Below are positions 42,479 to 50,922 of a DNA stretch of 64,000 bases, in pieces. The position numbers and the translations under genes were made by a program. Source of the DNA: Hanstruepera neustonica (GTDB lineage Bacteria > Bacteroidota > Bacteroidia > Flavobacteriales > Flavobacteriaceae); assembly GCF_002895005.1 (NCBI RefSeq), contig NZ_POWF01000010.1, positions 1 to 64,000 on the forward strand, read 5' to 3'. Position 1 is the stretch's first letter; each line of letters opens with the position of its first letter. A model generated the notes under the pieces. That model made no database searches, was not told where the DNA came from, and saw only the letters and a program-made list of their open reading frames with translations.

Positions 42479-43661
42479 ACGCTCTAAATTTGCGCTTTAC
42501 AGCATTGGTTTTATTATTCTGCTGTTAATGTTTGCCGAAGTTTCCAAACCCAAGGCCATCAATTGGCGTGATTCCTATTCAGCGGCTGATAAAATTCCTT
42601 TAGGTTGTTACGTACTGTTTCAGGAATTACAGGATCTTACTAATAACAGCCTGGAAACCTCTTCAAAATCATTATATGAGACCTTAAAGCAAGTTCCGGA
42701 TTCAACCAATTCAACCATTCTTTTGATAAACAACTACATTTCCCTTGAGTCAGAAGGCGTAGATGCTCTTATGGAATTTGTTGAAAAAGGAAATTCTGTT
42801 TTTATTAGCGCCAGCTATTTTTATGGAGAACTGGCCGATACACTGAATATTGAGTTTGACCGAAATTATGAAGGCTTTTTAAAAAGCCCTTCTCACAATA
42901 CCTTTTCAAATCCTAAACTCTCAAAAAACAATACCTTTTTTAAAGATGTCATAGAAAACAATTTCATCACCTCTATTGACACAGTTAATAGTGTTGTACT
43001 TGGATATTACTGGGATGAGGACAAAGAATATTCCGAAGTGAACTTCATAAAAACGTCTATCGGTGATAATGGCGGTGCTTTTTATATTCACAGTAATCCA
43101 TTTGCATTTACGAACTATCACATGCTTGATGGAAAAAGTGATTATGTTGCTACGGTACTCTCCTATCTTCCAACGAACAATATCATTTGGGATAATTATT
43201 ATAAAAGTGGTCGGAAAATAGTCACCAGCCCATTGCGTTTCATTCTTTCAAATGATGCTTTACGTTGGGCTTTTTACATTAGTTTGTTGTCATTAATCTT
43301 GTTTGTGATTTTTAAAGGCAAACGCACCCAGCGAATTATACCAGTTGTGGAACCCCTTAAGAATGCGACTGTAGATTTTACCCGAACCATTGGAGACTTA
43401 TACTTTCAACATGGTGACTATAGCAATATTATAAATAAAAAAATCACCTATTTTTTAGAGCATATACGCAGCCATTACTATCTGGAAACTCATGAATTTA
43501 GCGAACGCTTCATTCAGAATTTATCAGTGAAATCTGGCAATGCGCTACCCGAAACCAAATCTTTAATAGATTATATAACCTATTTAAAATCCAAATCGCG
43601 TCATACCGAAAAAGAACTCATTGAACTAAACGAAAAGATTGAAAAATTCTTAATAAAATAA
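42471..43661 (+). CDS. DUF4350 domain protein
   Basis: A 396-residue protein with an N-terminal membrane helix (about 7-24), the DUF4350 domain (about 35-235; SAADKIPLGCYVLFQELQDL and VFISASYFYGEL), a second helix (about 265-283) and a C-terminal helical tail with the segment TRTIGDLYFQHGDYSNI. It has the ABC-transport-related DUF4350 fold seen with DUF4129 and MoxR. Function unknown; probably an envelope protein. Operon member, 6 nt before MoxR. Confidence 0.85.
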   Translation: MDKRSKFALYSIGFIILLLMFAEVSKPKAINWRDSYSAADKIPLGCYVLFQELQDLTNNSLETSSKSLYETLKQVPDSTNSTILLINNYISLESEGVDALMEFVEKGNSVFISASYFYGELADTLNIEFDRNYEGFLKSPSHNTFSNPKLSKNNTFFKDVIENNFITSIDTVNSVVLGYYWDEDKEYSEVNFIKTSIGDNGGAFYIHSNPFAFTNYHMLDGKSDYVATVLSYLPTNNIIWDNYYKSGRKIVTSPLRFILSNDALRWAFYISLLSLILFVIFKGKRTQRIIPVVEPLKNATVDFTRTIGDLYFQHGDYSNIINKKITYFLEHIRSHYYLETHEFSERFIQNLSVKSGNALPETKSLIDYITYLKSKSRHTEKELIELNEKIEKFLIK

Positions 43662-43667
43662 TGTCAC

Positions 43668-44687
43668 ATGGAAGAACATCAAGAAGCATTTGAAAATACC
43701 CAACCGGAAACTGAAAACTCCCATTTTACCAGCCGAATTAATTTGCAACCGCTCCAAGAGCATGTTGAAAAAATAAAAGCTGAAATAGGAAAAATTATTA
43801 TCGGACAAGATGATATGATTGAATTGCTCATAATTTCAATCCTATCAAACGGTCACACGCTTATTGAAGGTGTGCCTGGAGTTGCCAAAACGGTTACTGC
43901 CAAGCTTTTGGCCAAAACTTTAAATGTGGATTTCAGTAGAATTCAGTTTACACCAGATTTGATGCCCAGTGACATTTTAGGGACATCTATTTTTAATGTG
44001 AAGACCAATGATTTTGAATATAAAAAAGGACCGATTTTTTCTAATATTGTGCTTATTGATGAGATAAACCGAGCTCCTGCAAAAACCCAGGCAGCGTTGT
44101 TTGAAGTCATGGCGGAACGCCAAATAACTATTGACAACAATCAATTTGTTATGGAAGCACCTTTTTTAGTTTTTGCAACTCAAAATCCTATTGAGCAAGA
44201 AGGCACCTATCGTTTGCCTGAAGCACAATTAGACCGCTTTTTATTTAAAATTAATGTTGATTATCCTAGTCTGGATGAAGAAGTGAAAATTTTGATGGAT
44301 AATCATAAACGTGAGGACAAATTAGATTTTGATACGATCAATGCTGTCTTAACTGCGAGAGACATAACCCAATACCAAAATTTAATTAAGCAGGTATTAG
44401 TTGAAGATCATTTGCTGCACTATATCGCTTCGATAATCAATAATACGCGTGCCAATGCCAATTTGTATTTAGGAGCATCACCCAGAGCTTCTATCGCCAT
44501 TTTAAATGCGGCTAAAGCCAATGCGGCCATTCATGGACGAGATTTTGTAACTCCTGATGATATTAAGCGCTGTACAAAAGCTGTTTTAAAACATCGTTTG
44601 GTGTTAACTCCAGAGCGCGAAATGGAAGCCTTTACAGTAGATAAAGTGGTCGACCAAATTCTTGAGACTATCGAAATACCGAGATAA
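43668..44687 (+). CDS. MoxR-family AAA+ ATPase
   Basis: A 339-residue AAA+ ATPase: Walker A GVPGVAKT (68-75), Walker B LIDEINRA around 129-136, sensor motif ATQNPIEQEGTYRLPEAQLDRF and a C-terminal helical domain with SPRASIAIL. MoxR proteins act as chaperones that insert cofactors or help assemble membrane complexes with VWA or DUF58 partners. The DUF58 gene follows with no gap. Identification is strong; the client is unknown. Confidence 0.93.
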   Translation: MEEHQEAFENTQPETENSHFTSRINLQPLQEHVEKIKAEIGKIIIGQDDMIELLIISILSNGHTLIEGVPGVAKTVTAKLLAKTLNVDFSRIQFTPDLMPSDILGTSIFNVKTNDFEYKKGPIFSNIVLIDEINRAPAKTQAALFEVMAERQITIDNNQFVMEAPFLVFATQNPIEQEGTYRLPEAQLDRFLFKINVDYPSLDEEVKILMDNHKREDKLDFDTINAVLTARDITQYQNLIKQVLVEDHLLHYIASIINNTRANANLYLGASPRASIAILNAAKANAAIHGRDFVTPDDIKRCTKAVLKHRLVLTPEREMEAFTVDKVVDQILETIEIPR

Positions 44688-46019
44688 TTGAAGCGCCTGT
44701 TTAAAAATATTTATTTAGAATTTCGGTTTTTTATCGGACTGATTGTATTGGCTTTTTTATTCATAATGGCCTTTCAATTTCCTGGTTTATTGATAATCAG
44801 TAAAACCTTATTTGTTGTATTTGTAGCCATCACATTGGTTGATAGCATATTACTATTTAAGCTAAAAGGCATTGAAGCCACCCGAGTTTTACCTGAAAAA
44901 TTGAGTAATGGTGACGAGAACCCCATTGACATTAAAATCCTGAATAAACATCCATTTAATGTCGCGCTGAATCTCATAGACGAACTGCCTTTTCAGTATC
45001 AAAAACGGGATTTTCAAATCAATACCCATATTAAAAAAGGTGCCGAAAAGAAAATCACCTATACATTGAGGCCTTTGGAACGCGGTGAGTACCATTTTGG
45101 TCATTTAAATATTTATACGACTTCCCCAATTGGTTTGATATCGCGACGTTATCAATTTGGACAGAATGCCATGGTGCCAAATTATCCGTCTTTTCTACAG
45201 CTAAAAAAGTATATGCTGATAGCCTTTTCAAACAAGATATTTGAATTTGGCTTGAAAAAAATCAGACGTATTGGCCACACCATGGAATTTGAGCAAATTA
45301 AGGATTATGTACCTGGTGATGACATACGGAATATCAATTGGAAAGCCACGGCCAAACGCAATCAGTTGATGGTGAACCAATTTCAAGACGAGCGCTCGCA
45401 ACCTATTTATTCGGTAATTGATAAAGGTCGTTCCATGAAAATGCCATTTGATGGATTGAGTTTATTGGATTATGCCATTAATGCCACCTTGGTAATCAGT
45501 AATGTGGCACTTAAAAAGCAAGATAAAGCCGGTATGTTCTCGTTTTCCAGAAAAGTCGAAAACAAAGTTGTGGCCGAAAGAAGACCATCGCAAATGAATC
45601 AAATTCTGGAGACCTTATACAACTTAAATACCGATTTTTCAGAATCTGATTTTTCGAGATTATATATTGACATTAAAAGAAATCTCACGCAAAGAAGTCT
45701 GCTTTTGCTTTACACCAATTTTGAAACATTAGATGCCCTACACAGACAACTCTCCTATTTACAGGCTATTGCCAAAAATCATGTGCTTGTGGTTATTTTC
45801 TTTGAAAATACCGAATTGGAAAAATTGACTTTAAAAGAATCCGATAGCACATACGATATTTTTGAAAAAACCATTGCTGAAAAATTTGTTTATGAAAAGA
45901 AGCTTATTGTCAATGAACTTCAAAAACATGGCATTCAGAGCATCTTGACTCCTCCAGAAGACCTGACTATAAATACCATCAACAAATATCTTGAAATTAA
46001 AGCACGAGGGTTGATTTAG
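44688..46019 (+). CDS. DUF58 domain protein
   Basis: A 443-residue protein with two membrane helices near the N-terminus (about 10-55) and the DUF58 segment GDDIRNINWKATAKRNQLMV near 203-222, followed by a VWA-like fold (SVIDKGRSMKMPFDG). The start is TTG at 44688, one base after the MoxR stop. DUF58 proteins typically work with MoxR ATPases. It closes the operon that starts with SpoIIM. Confidence 0.9.
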   Translation: MKRLFKNIYLEFRFFIGLIVLAFLFIMAFQFPGLLIISKTLFVVFVAITLVDSILLFKLKGIEATRVLPEKLSNGDENPIDIKILNKHPFNVALNLIDELPFQYQKRDFQINTHIKKGAEKKITYTLRPLERGEYHFGHLNIYTTSPIGLISRRYQFGQNAMVPNYPSFLQLKKYMLIAFSNKIFEFGLKKIRRIGHTMEFEQIKDYVPGDDIRNINWKATAKRNQLMVNQFQDERSQPIYSVIDKGRSMKMPFDGLSLLDYAINATLVISNVALKKQDKAGMFSFSRKVENKVVAERRPSQMNQILETLYNLNTDFSESDFSRLYIDIKRNLTQRSLLLLYTNFETLDALHRQLSYLQAIAKNHVLVVIFFENTELEKLTLKESDSTYDIFEKTIAEKFVYEKKLIVNELQKHGIQSILTPPEDLTINTINKYLEIKARGLI

Positions 46020-46159
46020 TGATTCACAGGCTTTGAATCATCCTGAATGATTGCCTTTCTACAATTCGTACTGATATTTTTACAGTTCGGTCAGAGAATT
46101 TATTTTTTATCCCAATATCATAAGACTTTTACACCGTATTAACTAAAACATTTTATGAT

Positions 46160-46579
46160 ATGAAAACCATCGCACTAATTATTGCCCTAGTAGTAACCTC
46201 CATATTTGGTTATTCTCAAGAACAAACTGAAACTTTTTCTGTAACTGTTAAGGTTGCTAATCCCTTAAATGACAACGGTCATGTTCTGATTGGCTTGCAT
46301 ACAGCAGACACCTTTATGAAAGGAAAAGGAATTTTAAACGCTAAATCCAAAGTTACTGATGGCCAAGTGTCGGTAACGTTTGAAAATGTAGCTCCTGGCA
46401 ATTATGCCATTATGGTTTTACATGATGAAAATGATAATGACCGTATGGATTTTGAGGCCAATGGAATGCCCAAAGAATCCTATGGCATGTCCAACAACCC
46501 GATGCTTTATGGACCACCAACCTTTGCTGATGCCCAATTTGAATTAACCGAAAGCAAAGAAATCGTTATTCGCTTTTAA
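46160..46579 (+). CDS. DUF2141 family secreted protein
   Basis: A 139-residue protein with a signal peptide (ends FGYSQ, residue 20). The beta-sandwich family pattern is visible: VTVKVANPLNDNGHVLIGLHT, FENVAPGNYAIMVLHDENDN and the end DAQFELTESKEIVIRF. The conserved segment DRMDFEANGMPKESYG is typical of DUF2141. Function unknown. A bidirectional terminator follows before dps. Confidence 0.85.
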   Translation: MKTIALIIALVVTSIFGYSQEQTETFSVTVKVANPLNDNGHVLIGLHTADTFMKGKGILNAKSKVTDGQVSVTFENVAPGNYAIMVLHDENDNDRMDFEANGMPKESYGMSNNPMLYGPPTFADAQFELTESKEIVIRF

Positions 46580-46594
46580 TGAAATTTAAATATA

Positions 46595-46626
46595 AAAAAG
46601 GGCATAACTTATATTATGCCCTTTTT
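46595..46626. terminator. Bidirectional terminator between DUF2141 and dps
   Basis: AAAAAGGGCATAA (46595-46607) and TTATGCCCTTTTT (46614-46626) form a 13-bp stem with a 6-nt loop and A/T runs on both sides, so it serves both converging genes. Confidence 0.85.
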
Positions 46627-46643
46627 GCTATTTATTAAAAAAA

Positions 46644-47123
46644 CTATACAGTTTCTCCTAACCACGCTTTCATCATCCAAACCGTTTTTTCTTGTTCTGT
46701 AATAAAATCACTCATCATGGAATTGGTACCTTCATCATTGGCATCACCTGATTTATCAAGAATGTTTCGCTCAATTTTCAATAATTCTGTCAAAGAGCTT
46801 ACAATAAGTCGGACAGCCTTTTCATCTTCTGAAATATTTTTACCAACAGGTACTTTAGCTGCATCAATGTAATCGTCAAAGGTATGCAGTGGCGTTGTTC
46901 CCAAAGTTAAAACGCGTTCTGCGATAGCATCTACTTTCATGTTGGCATCATTATAGAGTTCTTCAAACTTAACATGCAAATCAAAAAAACGTTTACCTTT
47001 AATGTTCCAATGGATTCCTCGCAAATTCTGATAATAAATTTGAAAATTAGCCAATAATTGATTGAGGTCTTGAGCAATATGTTTTGTTTTTAGGTCATCC
47101 AGACCAATACTATTCAGTTTCAT
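46644..47123 (-). CDS. dps: Dps-family ferritin-like DNA-binding/iron-storage protein
   Basis: A 159-residue four-helix bundle. The ferroxidase residues are in the expected spacing: H38 (RGIHWN), H50 (LHVKFEE), E54, D65 and E69 (VDAIAERVL). Dps forms a dodecamer that stores iron and removes hydrogen peroxide. The N-terminus has only a short Lys-containing tail. It is divergent from the oxyR gene with about 100 bp between, which fits peroxide control. A TAAATTTG -7 element lies upstream. Confidence 0.93.
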   Translation of the reverse strand: MKLNSIGLDDLKTKHIAQDLNQLLANFQIYYQNLRGIHWNIKGKRFFDLHVKFEELYNDANMKVDAIAERVLTLGTTPLHTFDDYIDAAKVPVGKNISEDEKAVRLIVSSLTELLKIERNILDKSGDANDEGTNSMMSDFITEQEKTVWMMKAWLGETV

Positions 47124-47147
47124 TCTTGTTGTTTTAAATTAATACCA

Positions 47148-47155
47148 CAAATTTA
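47148..47155 (-). promoter_or_regulatory. -7 promoter element of dps
   Basis: On the minus strand it reads TAAATTTG, a match to TAnnTTTG, about 25 nt before the dps ATG. A -33 TTTG is not seen at the right distance, as expected for an activator-dependent promoter; OxyR is the likely activator (inference). Confidence 0.5.
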
Positions 47156-47227
47156 ATTTATAATTAACTAGTGTTTCCATAAATTTTATTGATAGTTTTT
47201 ATATTTTTATAACCTAAATTGATATAT

Positions 47228-48166
47228 ATGACCATTACACAATTATATTATGTTCTGGCAGTTGCAGAGCACCAAAATTTCACAAAAGCAGCCGAAAAAT
47301 GCTTTGTTACACAGCCAACCTTGAGTATGCAAATTCAAAAACTAGAAGATGAATTGGATGTTCAAATTTTTGATAGAAGTAAGAAACCTATAGAATTAAC
47401 AGATGTTGGCAGGAAAATAGTAACCCAAGCAAAGAACATTGTCAATGAATCGTATAGAATTCAGGATATAGTTGATCAACAAAAAGGATTTATTGGAGGT
47501 GAGTTTAAAATTGGCATTATACCAACAGTGATGCCTACATTGCTTCCCATGTTTTTAAAATCTTTTATCAAGAAGTATCCAAAAATTAAACTCAAAATTG
47601 AGGAGTTAACCACTGAAGAAATCATTTCTCGAATAAACGATGGTCATTTAGATGCGGCCATAGTATCGACGCCTCTTGGAAATGACAACATCAAAGAACG
47701 TGTCTTGTATTATGAACCTTTTGTTGGTTATATACCCAATCATCACAGATTACATCAGTCAGGAAAAATTCAAATATCCGATTTAGAGATTGATGATATG
47801 CTCCTCCTTGAAGATGGCCATTGTTTTAGAGATGGTGTTATCAATCTATGCAAAGCTTTCAAAGACCATACAGACGATCCATTCCAATTAGAAAGTGGCA
47901 GTATAGAGACCCTTATTAAGCTTTCGGATGAGGGATTAGGCATGACACTATTACCCTACTTGCATACCTTAAACTTGAACGATAAAGAAAAACAAAACTT
48001 ACACTACTTTGTTGAGCCTGCTCCCGCTAGAGAAGTAAGCATTATCTATCATAAAAGTGAATTGAAAATGCAAATCATAGAAGCCCTTCAAAGCGTTATA
48101 TCGGGAATCATACGAGGCGCTATAGCCTTCGAAAATGTTCAAATTATCAGTCCACTACCCAAATAA
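47228..48166 (+). CDS. oxyR: OxyR-type LysR regulator (peroxide sensor)
   Basis: 312 residues from the ATG at 47228 (a TTG three codons earlier is unlikely). N-terminal LysR helix-turn-helix (AEHQNFTKAAEKCFVTQPTL) and a substrate-binding-like C-domain. The redox cysteines lie in DGHCFRDGVINLC: with this start they are C199 and C208, the same numbers as in E. coli OxyR, forming the peroxide-induced disulfide. It is divergent from dps, its likely target. The H-C-x-R-D context around C199 is intact, so the sensor should work. Confidence 0.93.
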   Translation: MTITQLYYVLAVAEHQNFTKAAEKCFVTQPTLSMQIQKLEDELDVQIFDRSKKPIELTDVGRKIVTQAKNIVNESYRIQDIVDQQKGFIGGEFKIGIIPTVMPTLLPMFLKSFIKKYPKIKLKIEELTTEEIISRINDGHLDAAIVSTPLGNDNIKERVLYYEPFVGYIPNHHRLHQSGKIQISDLEIDDMLLLEDGHCFRDGVINLCKAFKDHTDDPFQLESGSIETLIKLSDEGLGMTLLPYLHTLNLNDKEKQNLHYFVEPAPAREVSIIYHKSELKMQIIEALQSVISGIIRGAIAFENVQIISPLPK

Positions 48167-48194
48167 AAAAAAGCGACCAATTGGTCGCTTTTTT
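48167..48194. terminator. Bidirectional terminator after oxyR
   Basis: AAAAAAGCGACCAA (48167-48180) and TTGGTCGCTTTTTT (48181-48194) form a perfect palindrome. The T run serves oxyR and, on the other strand, the small gene at 48197-48394. Confidence 0.85.
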
Positions 48195-48196
48195 TT

Positions 48197-48394
48197 CTAT
48201 GGTTTTAAATAAATTAGACATTGATTTAATTCGGGGTTTTGCCGTACTAATGACTCGATAAAGATTTTGAGTTCCTCAATTTCATAAGGAAGTAATCTTT
48301 GAAGTGCTTTTTGTACTTCTTTGCAAAACAACGTAGCATCAAAACTGACTTTTTTAAGTACTGTTTTGGTGTACTCAAACATTGCTCTTGCCAT
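48197..48394 (-). CDS. Small conserved hypothetical protein
   Basis: A 65-residue protein: ARAMFEYTKTVLKKVSFDA, then TLFCKEVQKALQRLLPYEI and a short helical end. The amphipathic, helix-rich sequence with one Cys is like short proteins I recall from other flavobacteria next to stress genes, but no named family is known to me. It stands alone, ends at a bidirectional terminator shared with oxyR, and is preceded by 215 nt of AT-rich DNA in which I see no gene. Confidence 0.6.
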   Translation of the reverse strand: MARAMFEYTKTVLKKVSFDATLFCKEVQKALQRLLPYEIEELKIFIESLVRQNPELNQCLIYLKP

Positions 48395-48609
48395 TAATCT
48401 TAAGGTTTTTGGTTAAAAAGGTATAGTTGTTTTATAGGCGAACGGTTTTATTAATCCCATTAAATGTACAAAAAAAATACATTCAAAATTCAACCTAAAG
48501 AAAATTTTAACAGATTTCAGATACTAATATTAATTCCCAAAATTAAAAAACCATCTGTATTCATTTGCACTTCAAAGGTAAATGGACTGTTAACAAAAAT
48601 GTTCATTTT

Positions 48610-49410
48610 TTAAAACCGGTTATCGCCATCCAATAAATCGCCCAAACCACCTAATATACTGCCTTCTCCTTTATCTTTGCCACCGCCTCTGGGAGCAGAT
48701 GCCAAGACACGTCCTGCCAAACGACTAAATGGTAGAGACTGAATATAAACCGTTCCAGGTCCTTGTAATTTTGCAAAGAACAAGCCTTCACCACCAAATA
48801 TGGTGTTTTTAATACCGCCAATAAACTCAATATCATAGTCTACATCTTGCGTAAATCCAACTATGCAACCAGTATCAACACGTAACGTTTCACCTGCTTG
48901 CAATTCGCGTCTTGCCAAAGTGCCACCTGCATGCACAAAGGCCATACCATCACCTTCCAGTTTCTGCATGATAAAACCTTCACCTCCAAACAACCCTCTA
49001 CCTAAACGCTTACTAAACTCAATGCCCACACTCACGCCTTTCGCTGCACATAAAAAAGCATCTTTTTGGCAAATAAACTTTCCTCGATATGCAGTGAGAT
49101 CAATGGGTACGATTTTCCCTGGATAAGGTGATGCAAAACTCACCTTGCGCTTACCAAATAAGTCATTATAAAAAGCGGTCATAAACAAACTTTCGCCAGT
49201 CAGTATGCGCTTTCCAGCACCCAGGATAGATCCTAAAAATCCTTTATTTTTAGTAGAACCATCTCCAAATATGGTTTCCATTTTAATACCATCGTCCATC
49301 ATCATAAAGCTTCCGGCTTCTGCCACAACACCTTCTTGGGGATCTAACTCAATTTCTACATATTGCATTTCTTCACCATATATATGGTAGTCTATTTCGT
49401 GTGCATTCAT
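48610..49410 (-). CDS. AIM24 / TIGR00266 family protein
   Basis: A 266-residue soluble protein with the beta-helix-like AIM24 pattern: [59 protein letters not shown] then [12 protein letters not shown]. The C-terminus is Gly-rich ([21 protein letters not shown]). The family (yeast AIM24, TIGR00266) has no settled function in bacteria. Upstream is the DUF4442 gene on the same strand, 66 nt away. Confidence 0.9.
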   Translation of the reverse strand: MNAHEIDYHIYGEEMQYVEIELDPQEGVVAEAGSFMMMDDGIKMETIFGDGSTKNKGFLGSILGAGKRILTGESLFMTAFYNDLFGKRKVSFASPYPGKIVPIDLTAYRGKFICQKDAFLCAAKGVSVGIEFSKRLGRGLFGGEGFIMQKLEGDGMAFVHAGGTLARRELQAGETLRVDTGCIVGFTQDVDYDIEFIGGIKNTIFGGEGLFFAKLQGPGTVYIQSLPFSRLAGRVLASAPRGGGKDKGEGSILGGLGDLLDGDNRF

Positions 49411-49476
49411 TATATTAATTTTTATTGATTGATATATTGATTAGTTTCAAGTTCTACTAATTTGTTACATCATAAA

Positions 49477-49932
49477 TTAGCTTTTCAACTTTAAAGTCCA
49501 TTCAAAATTAAAAGTGGACACCTCAACTCCATCTTTATTGATTCCAACTGATTGCATCCAAATGGTTTGGCCCTCACCAGTTTCTATAGTGTGCTTAATG
49601 GCTTGATCTATTTTAGCACCATCTTTACAAATAAACTTAATACGTCCCGTAGCCTTCTTGGTAAATGTGGCATTATTATTTAAAACCAACATAGAAATAT
49701 CTTTACCACTACTCTTTATTTTTCCTAAAACCAAGGCTCCTGTTGTCAACTCGGCCGCTATACCCTGAACTGCCCAAAACATGGAATTAAAGGGATTTTG
49801 ATTGATCCATCGGTGTTTTACTGAAACCGTACACGAGTTGTCATCAATGTCAGTAACCCGAACACCTGTAAAATAGGCGGCAGGTAGTTTAAACAGGTTA
49901 AACAGGTTAATTTTCCGAGGTGTTAGCTTCAT
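49477..49932 (-). CDS. DUF4442 hotdog-fold thioesterase-like protein
   Basis: About 151 residues from the ATG at 49932, chosen because the family start MKLTPRKINLFNLFKLPAAY fits there; an in-frame ATG at 49980 would add 16 atypical residues. The hotdog fold has VSVKHRWINQNPFNSMFWAVQ and GIAAELTTGALVLGKIK. DUF4442 proteins are thought to act on acyl-CoA or related thioesters; the substrate is unknown. Upstream of AIM24 on the same strand. Confidence 0.8.
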   Translation of the reverse strand: MKLTPRKINLFNLFKLPAAYFTGVRVTDIDDNSCTVSVKHRWINQNPFNSMFWAVQGIAAELTTGALVLGKIKSSGKDISMLVLNNNATFTKKATGRIKFICKDGAKIDQAIKHTIETGEGQTIWMQSVGINKDGVEVSTFNFEWTLKLKS

Positions 49933-50015
49933 TTGATGTCTATTATTTTCTAAAAATATTGAAAATATTCGACAATGCAATTTGTTAATATTATGTTAAA
50001 TTTAAGTACTTTGTA

Positions 50016-50047
50016 TTGCATATTACCTTCTTTTAGATATATATTTG
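50016..50047 (+). promoter_or_regulatory. Promoter of the DUF4870-PadR-PspC operon
   Basis: TTG at 50016-50018 and TATATTTG at 50040-50047 (21-nt spacer) fit the Bacteroidota -33/-7 pattern. Transcription would begin about 22 nt before the ATG at 50076. Confidence 0.6.
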
Positions 50048-50075
50048 CATAAGAAACTATTATATACTTTTAAAA

Positions 50076-50522
50076 ATGGTAGATCAACATCAAAAAAATA
50101 TCGCCACATTTATACACCTATCATCATTTAGTAGGTTCTTTATTCCGTTTGGAAATTTTTTAGGACCTATTATATTATGGATAGCCAATAAGGATAAATC
50201 TGAATTCATTGATACGCATGGTAAGCAAATCATCAATTTTCAGATGAGCATTTTACTTTATGCCCTTATTTTAGGTATGATAACCATTCCTTTTTTTCTT
50301 TTCAATTTTTTTGAAGGCATTGAGTTTTTGGATTTTCATGCTTTTGACAGTATTCGCATAAATATTACCAAGCCCTCTCCGCTTTTATATATAACTGGCG
50401 GACTTGGATTTTTAGCAGTAATAGCCTTTTTACTGGAAATGGTTTTCATTGTCAAGGCTGGTCTTGCTGCCAAAGATGGTGAACTATTTCATTACCCTTT
50501 GACCATACCATTTTTAAAATAA
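50076..50522 (+). CDS. DUF4870 family membrane protein
   Basis: A 148-residue protein with three to four helices (about 20-40, 56-78, 104-133). The DUF4870 pattern is visible as ATFIHLSSFSRFFIPFGNFLG and DKSEFIDTHGKQIINFQMSI. These small membrane proteins often precede PspC genes in Bacteroidota. It is the first gene of the operon with PadR and PspC and has its own promoter. Confidence 0.85.
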   Translation: MVDQHQKNIATFIHLSSFSRFFIPFGNFLGPIILWIANKDKSEFIDTHGKQIINFQMSILLYALILGMITIPFFLFNFFEGIEFLDFHAFDSIRINITKPSPLLYITGGLGFLAVIAFLLEMVFIVKAGLAAKDGELFHYPLTIPFLK

Positions 50523-50583
50523 AAATCATCAATCACATCAATCAAAAAATGAACAGTTTAAAAAATTTAAAACGCTTTAGAAT

Positions 50584-50922
50584 ATGAAGATAGAAAACAC
50601 AAAAGCACAAATGCGTAAGGGTGTTTTAGAGTATTGCATTCTTTCGGTACTAAAAGATGATGACGCTTATGTTGCCGAAATATTAGATACGCTAAAGGAC
50701 GCCAAGTTACTTGTAGTAGAAGGTACTATTTACCCATTACTTACAAGGCTAAAAAACGCAGGGCTTCTTAACTATCGTTGGGAAGAATCAACCTCTGGAC
50801 CGCCAAGAAAATATTATGGCCTAACAGAAACCGGCAAGTTGTTTTTAAAAGAATTAAATACAACTTGGGACGAATTACAAAATGCAGTGAATATAGTAAC
50901 CAGACAAAAAACTAAAAAATAA
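50584..50922 (+). CDS. PadR-family transcriptional regulator
   Basis: A 112-residue winged-helix repressor: MRKGVLEYCILSVLKDDDAY, VVEGTIYPLLTRLKNAGLL and a wing GPPRKYYGLTETGK. This is the short PadR type, expected to dimerise through the C-terminal helix. It overlaps the PspC start by 1 bp (50922) and is likely to regulate its own operon. The signal is unknown; envelope stress or a lipophilic compound is plausible. Confidence 0.9.
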   Translation: MKIENTKAQMRKGVLEYCILSVLKDDDAYVAEILDTLKDAKLLVVEGTIYPLLTRLKNAGLLNYRWEESTSGPPRKYYGLTETGKLFLKELNTTWDELQNAVNIVTRQKTKK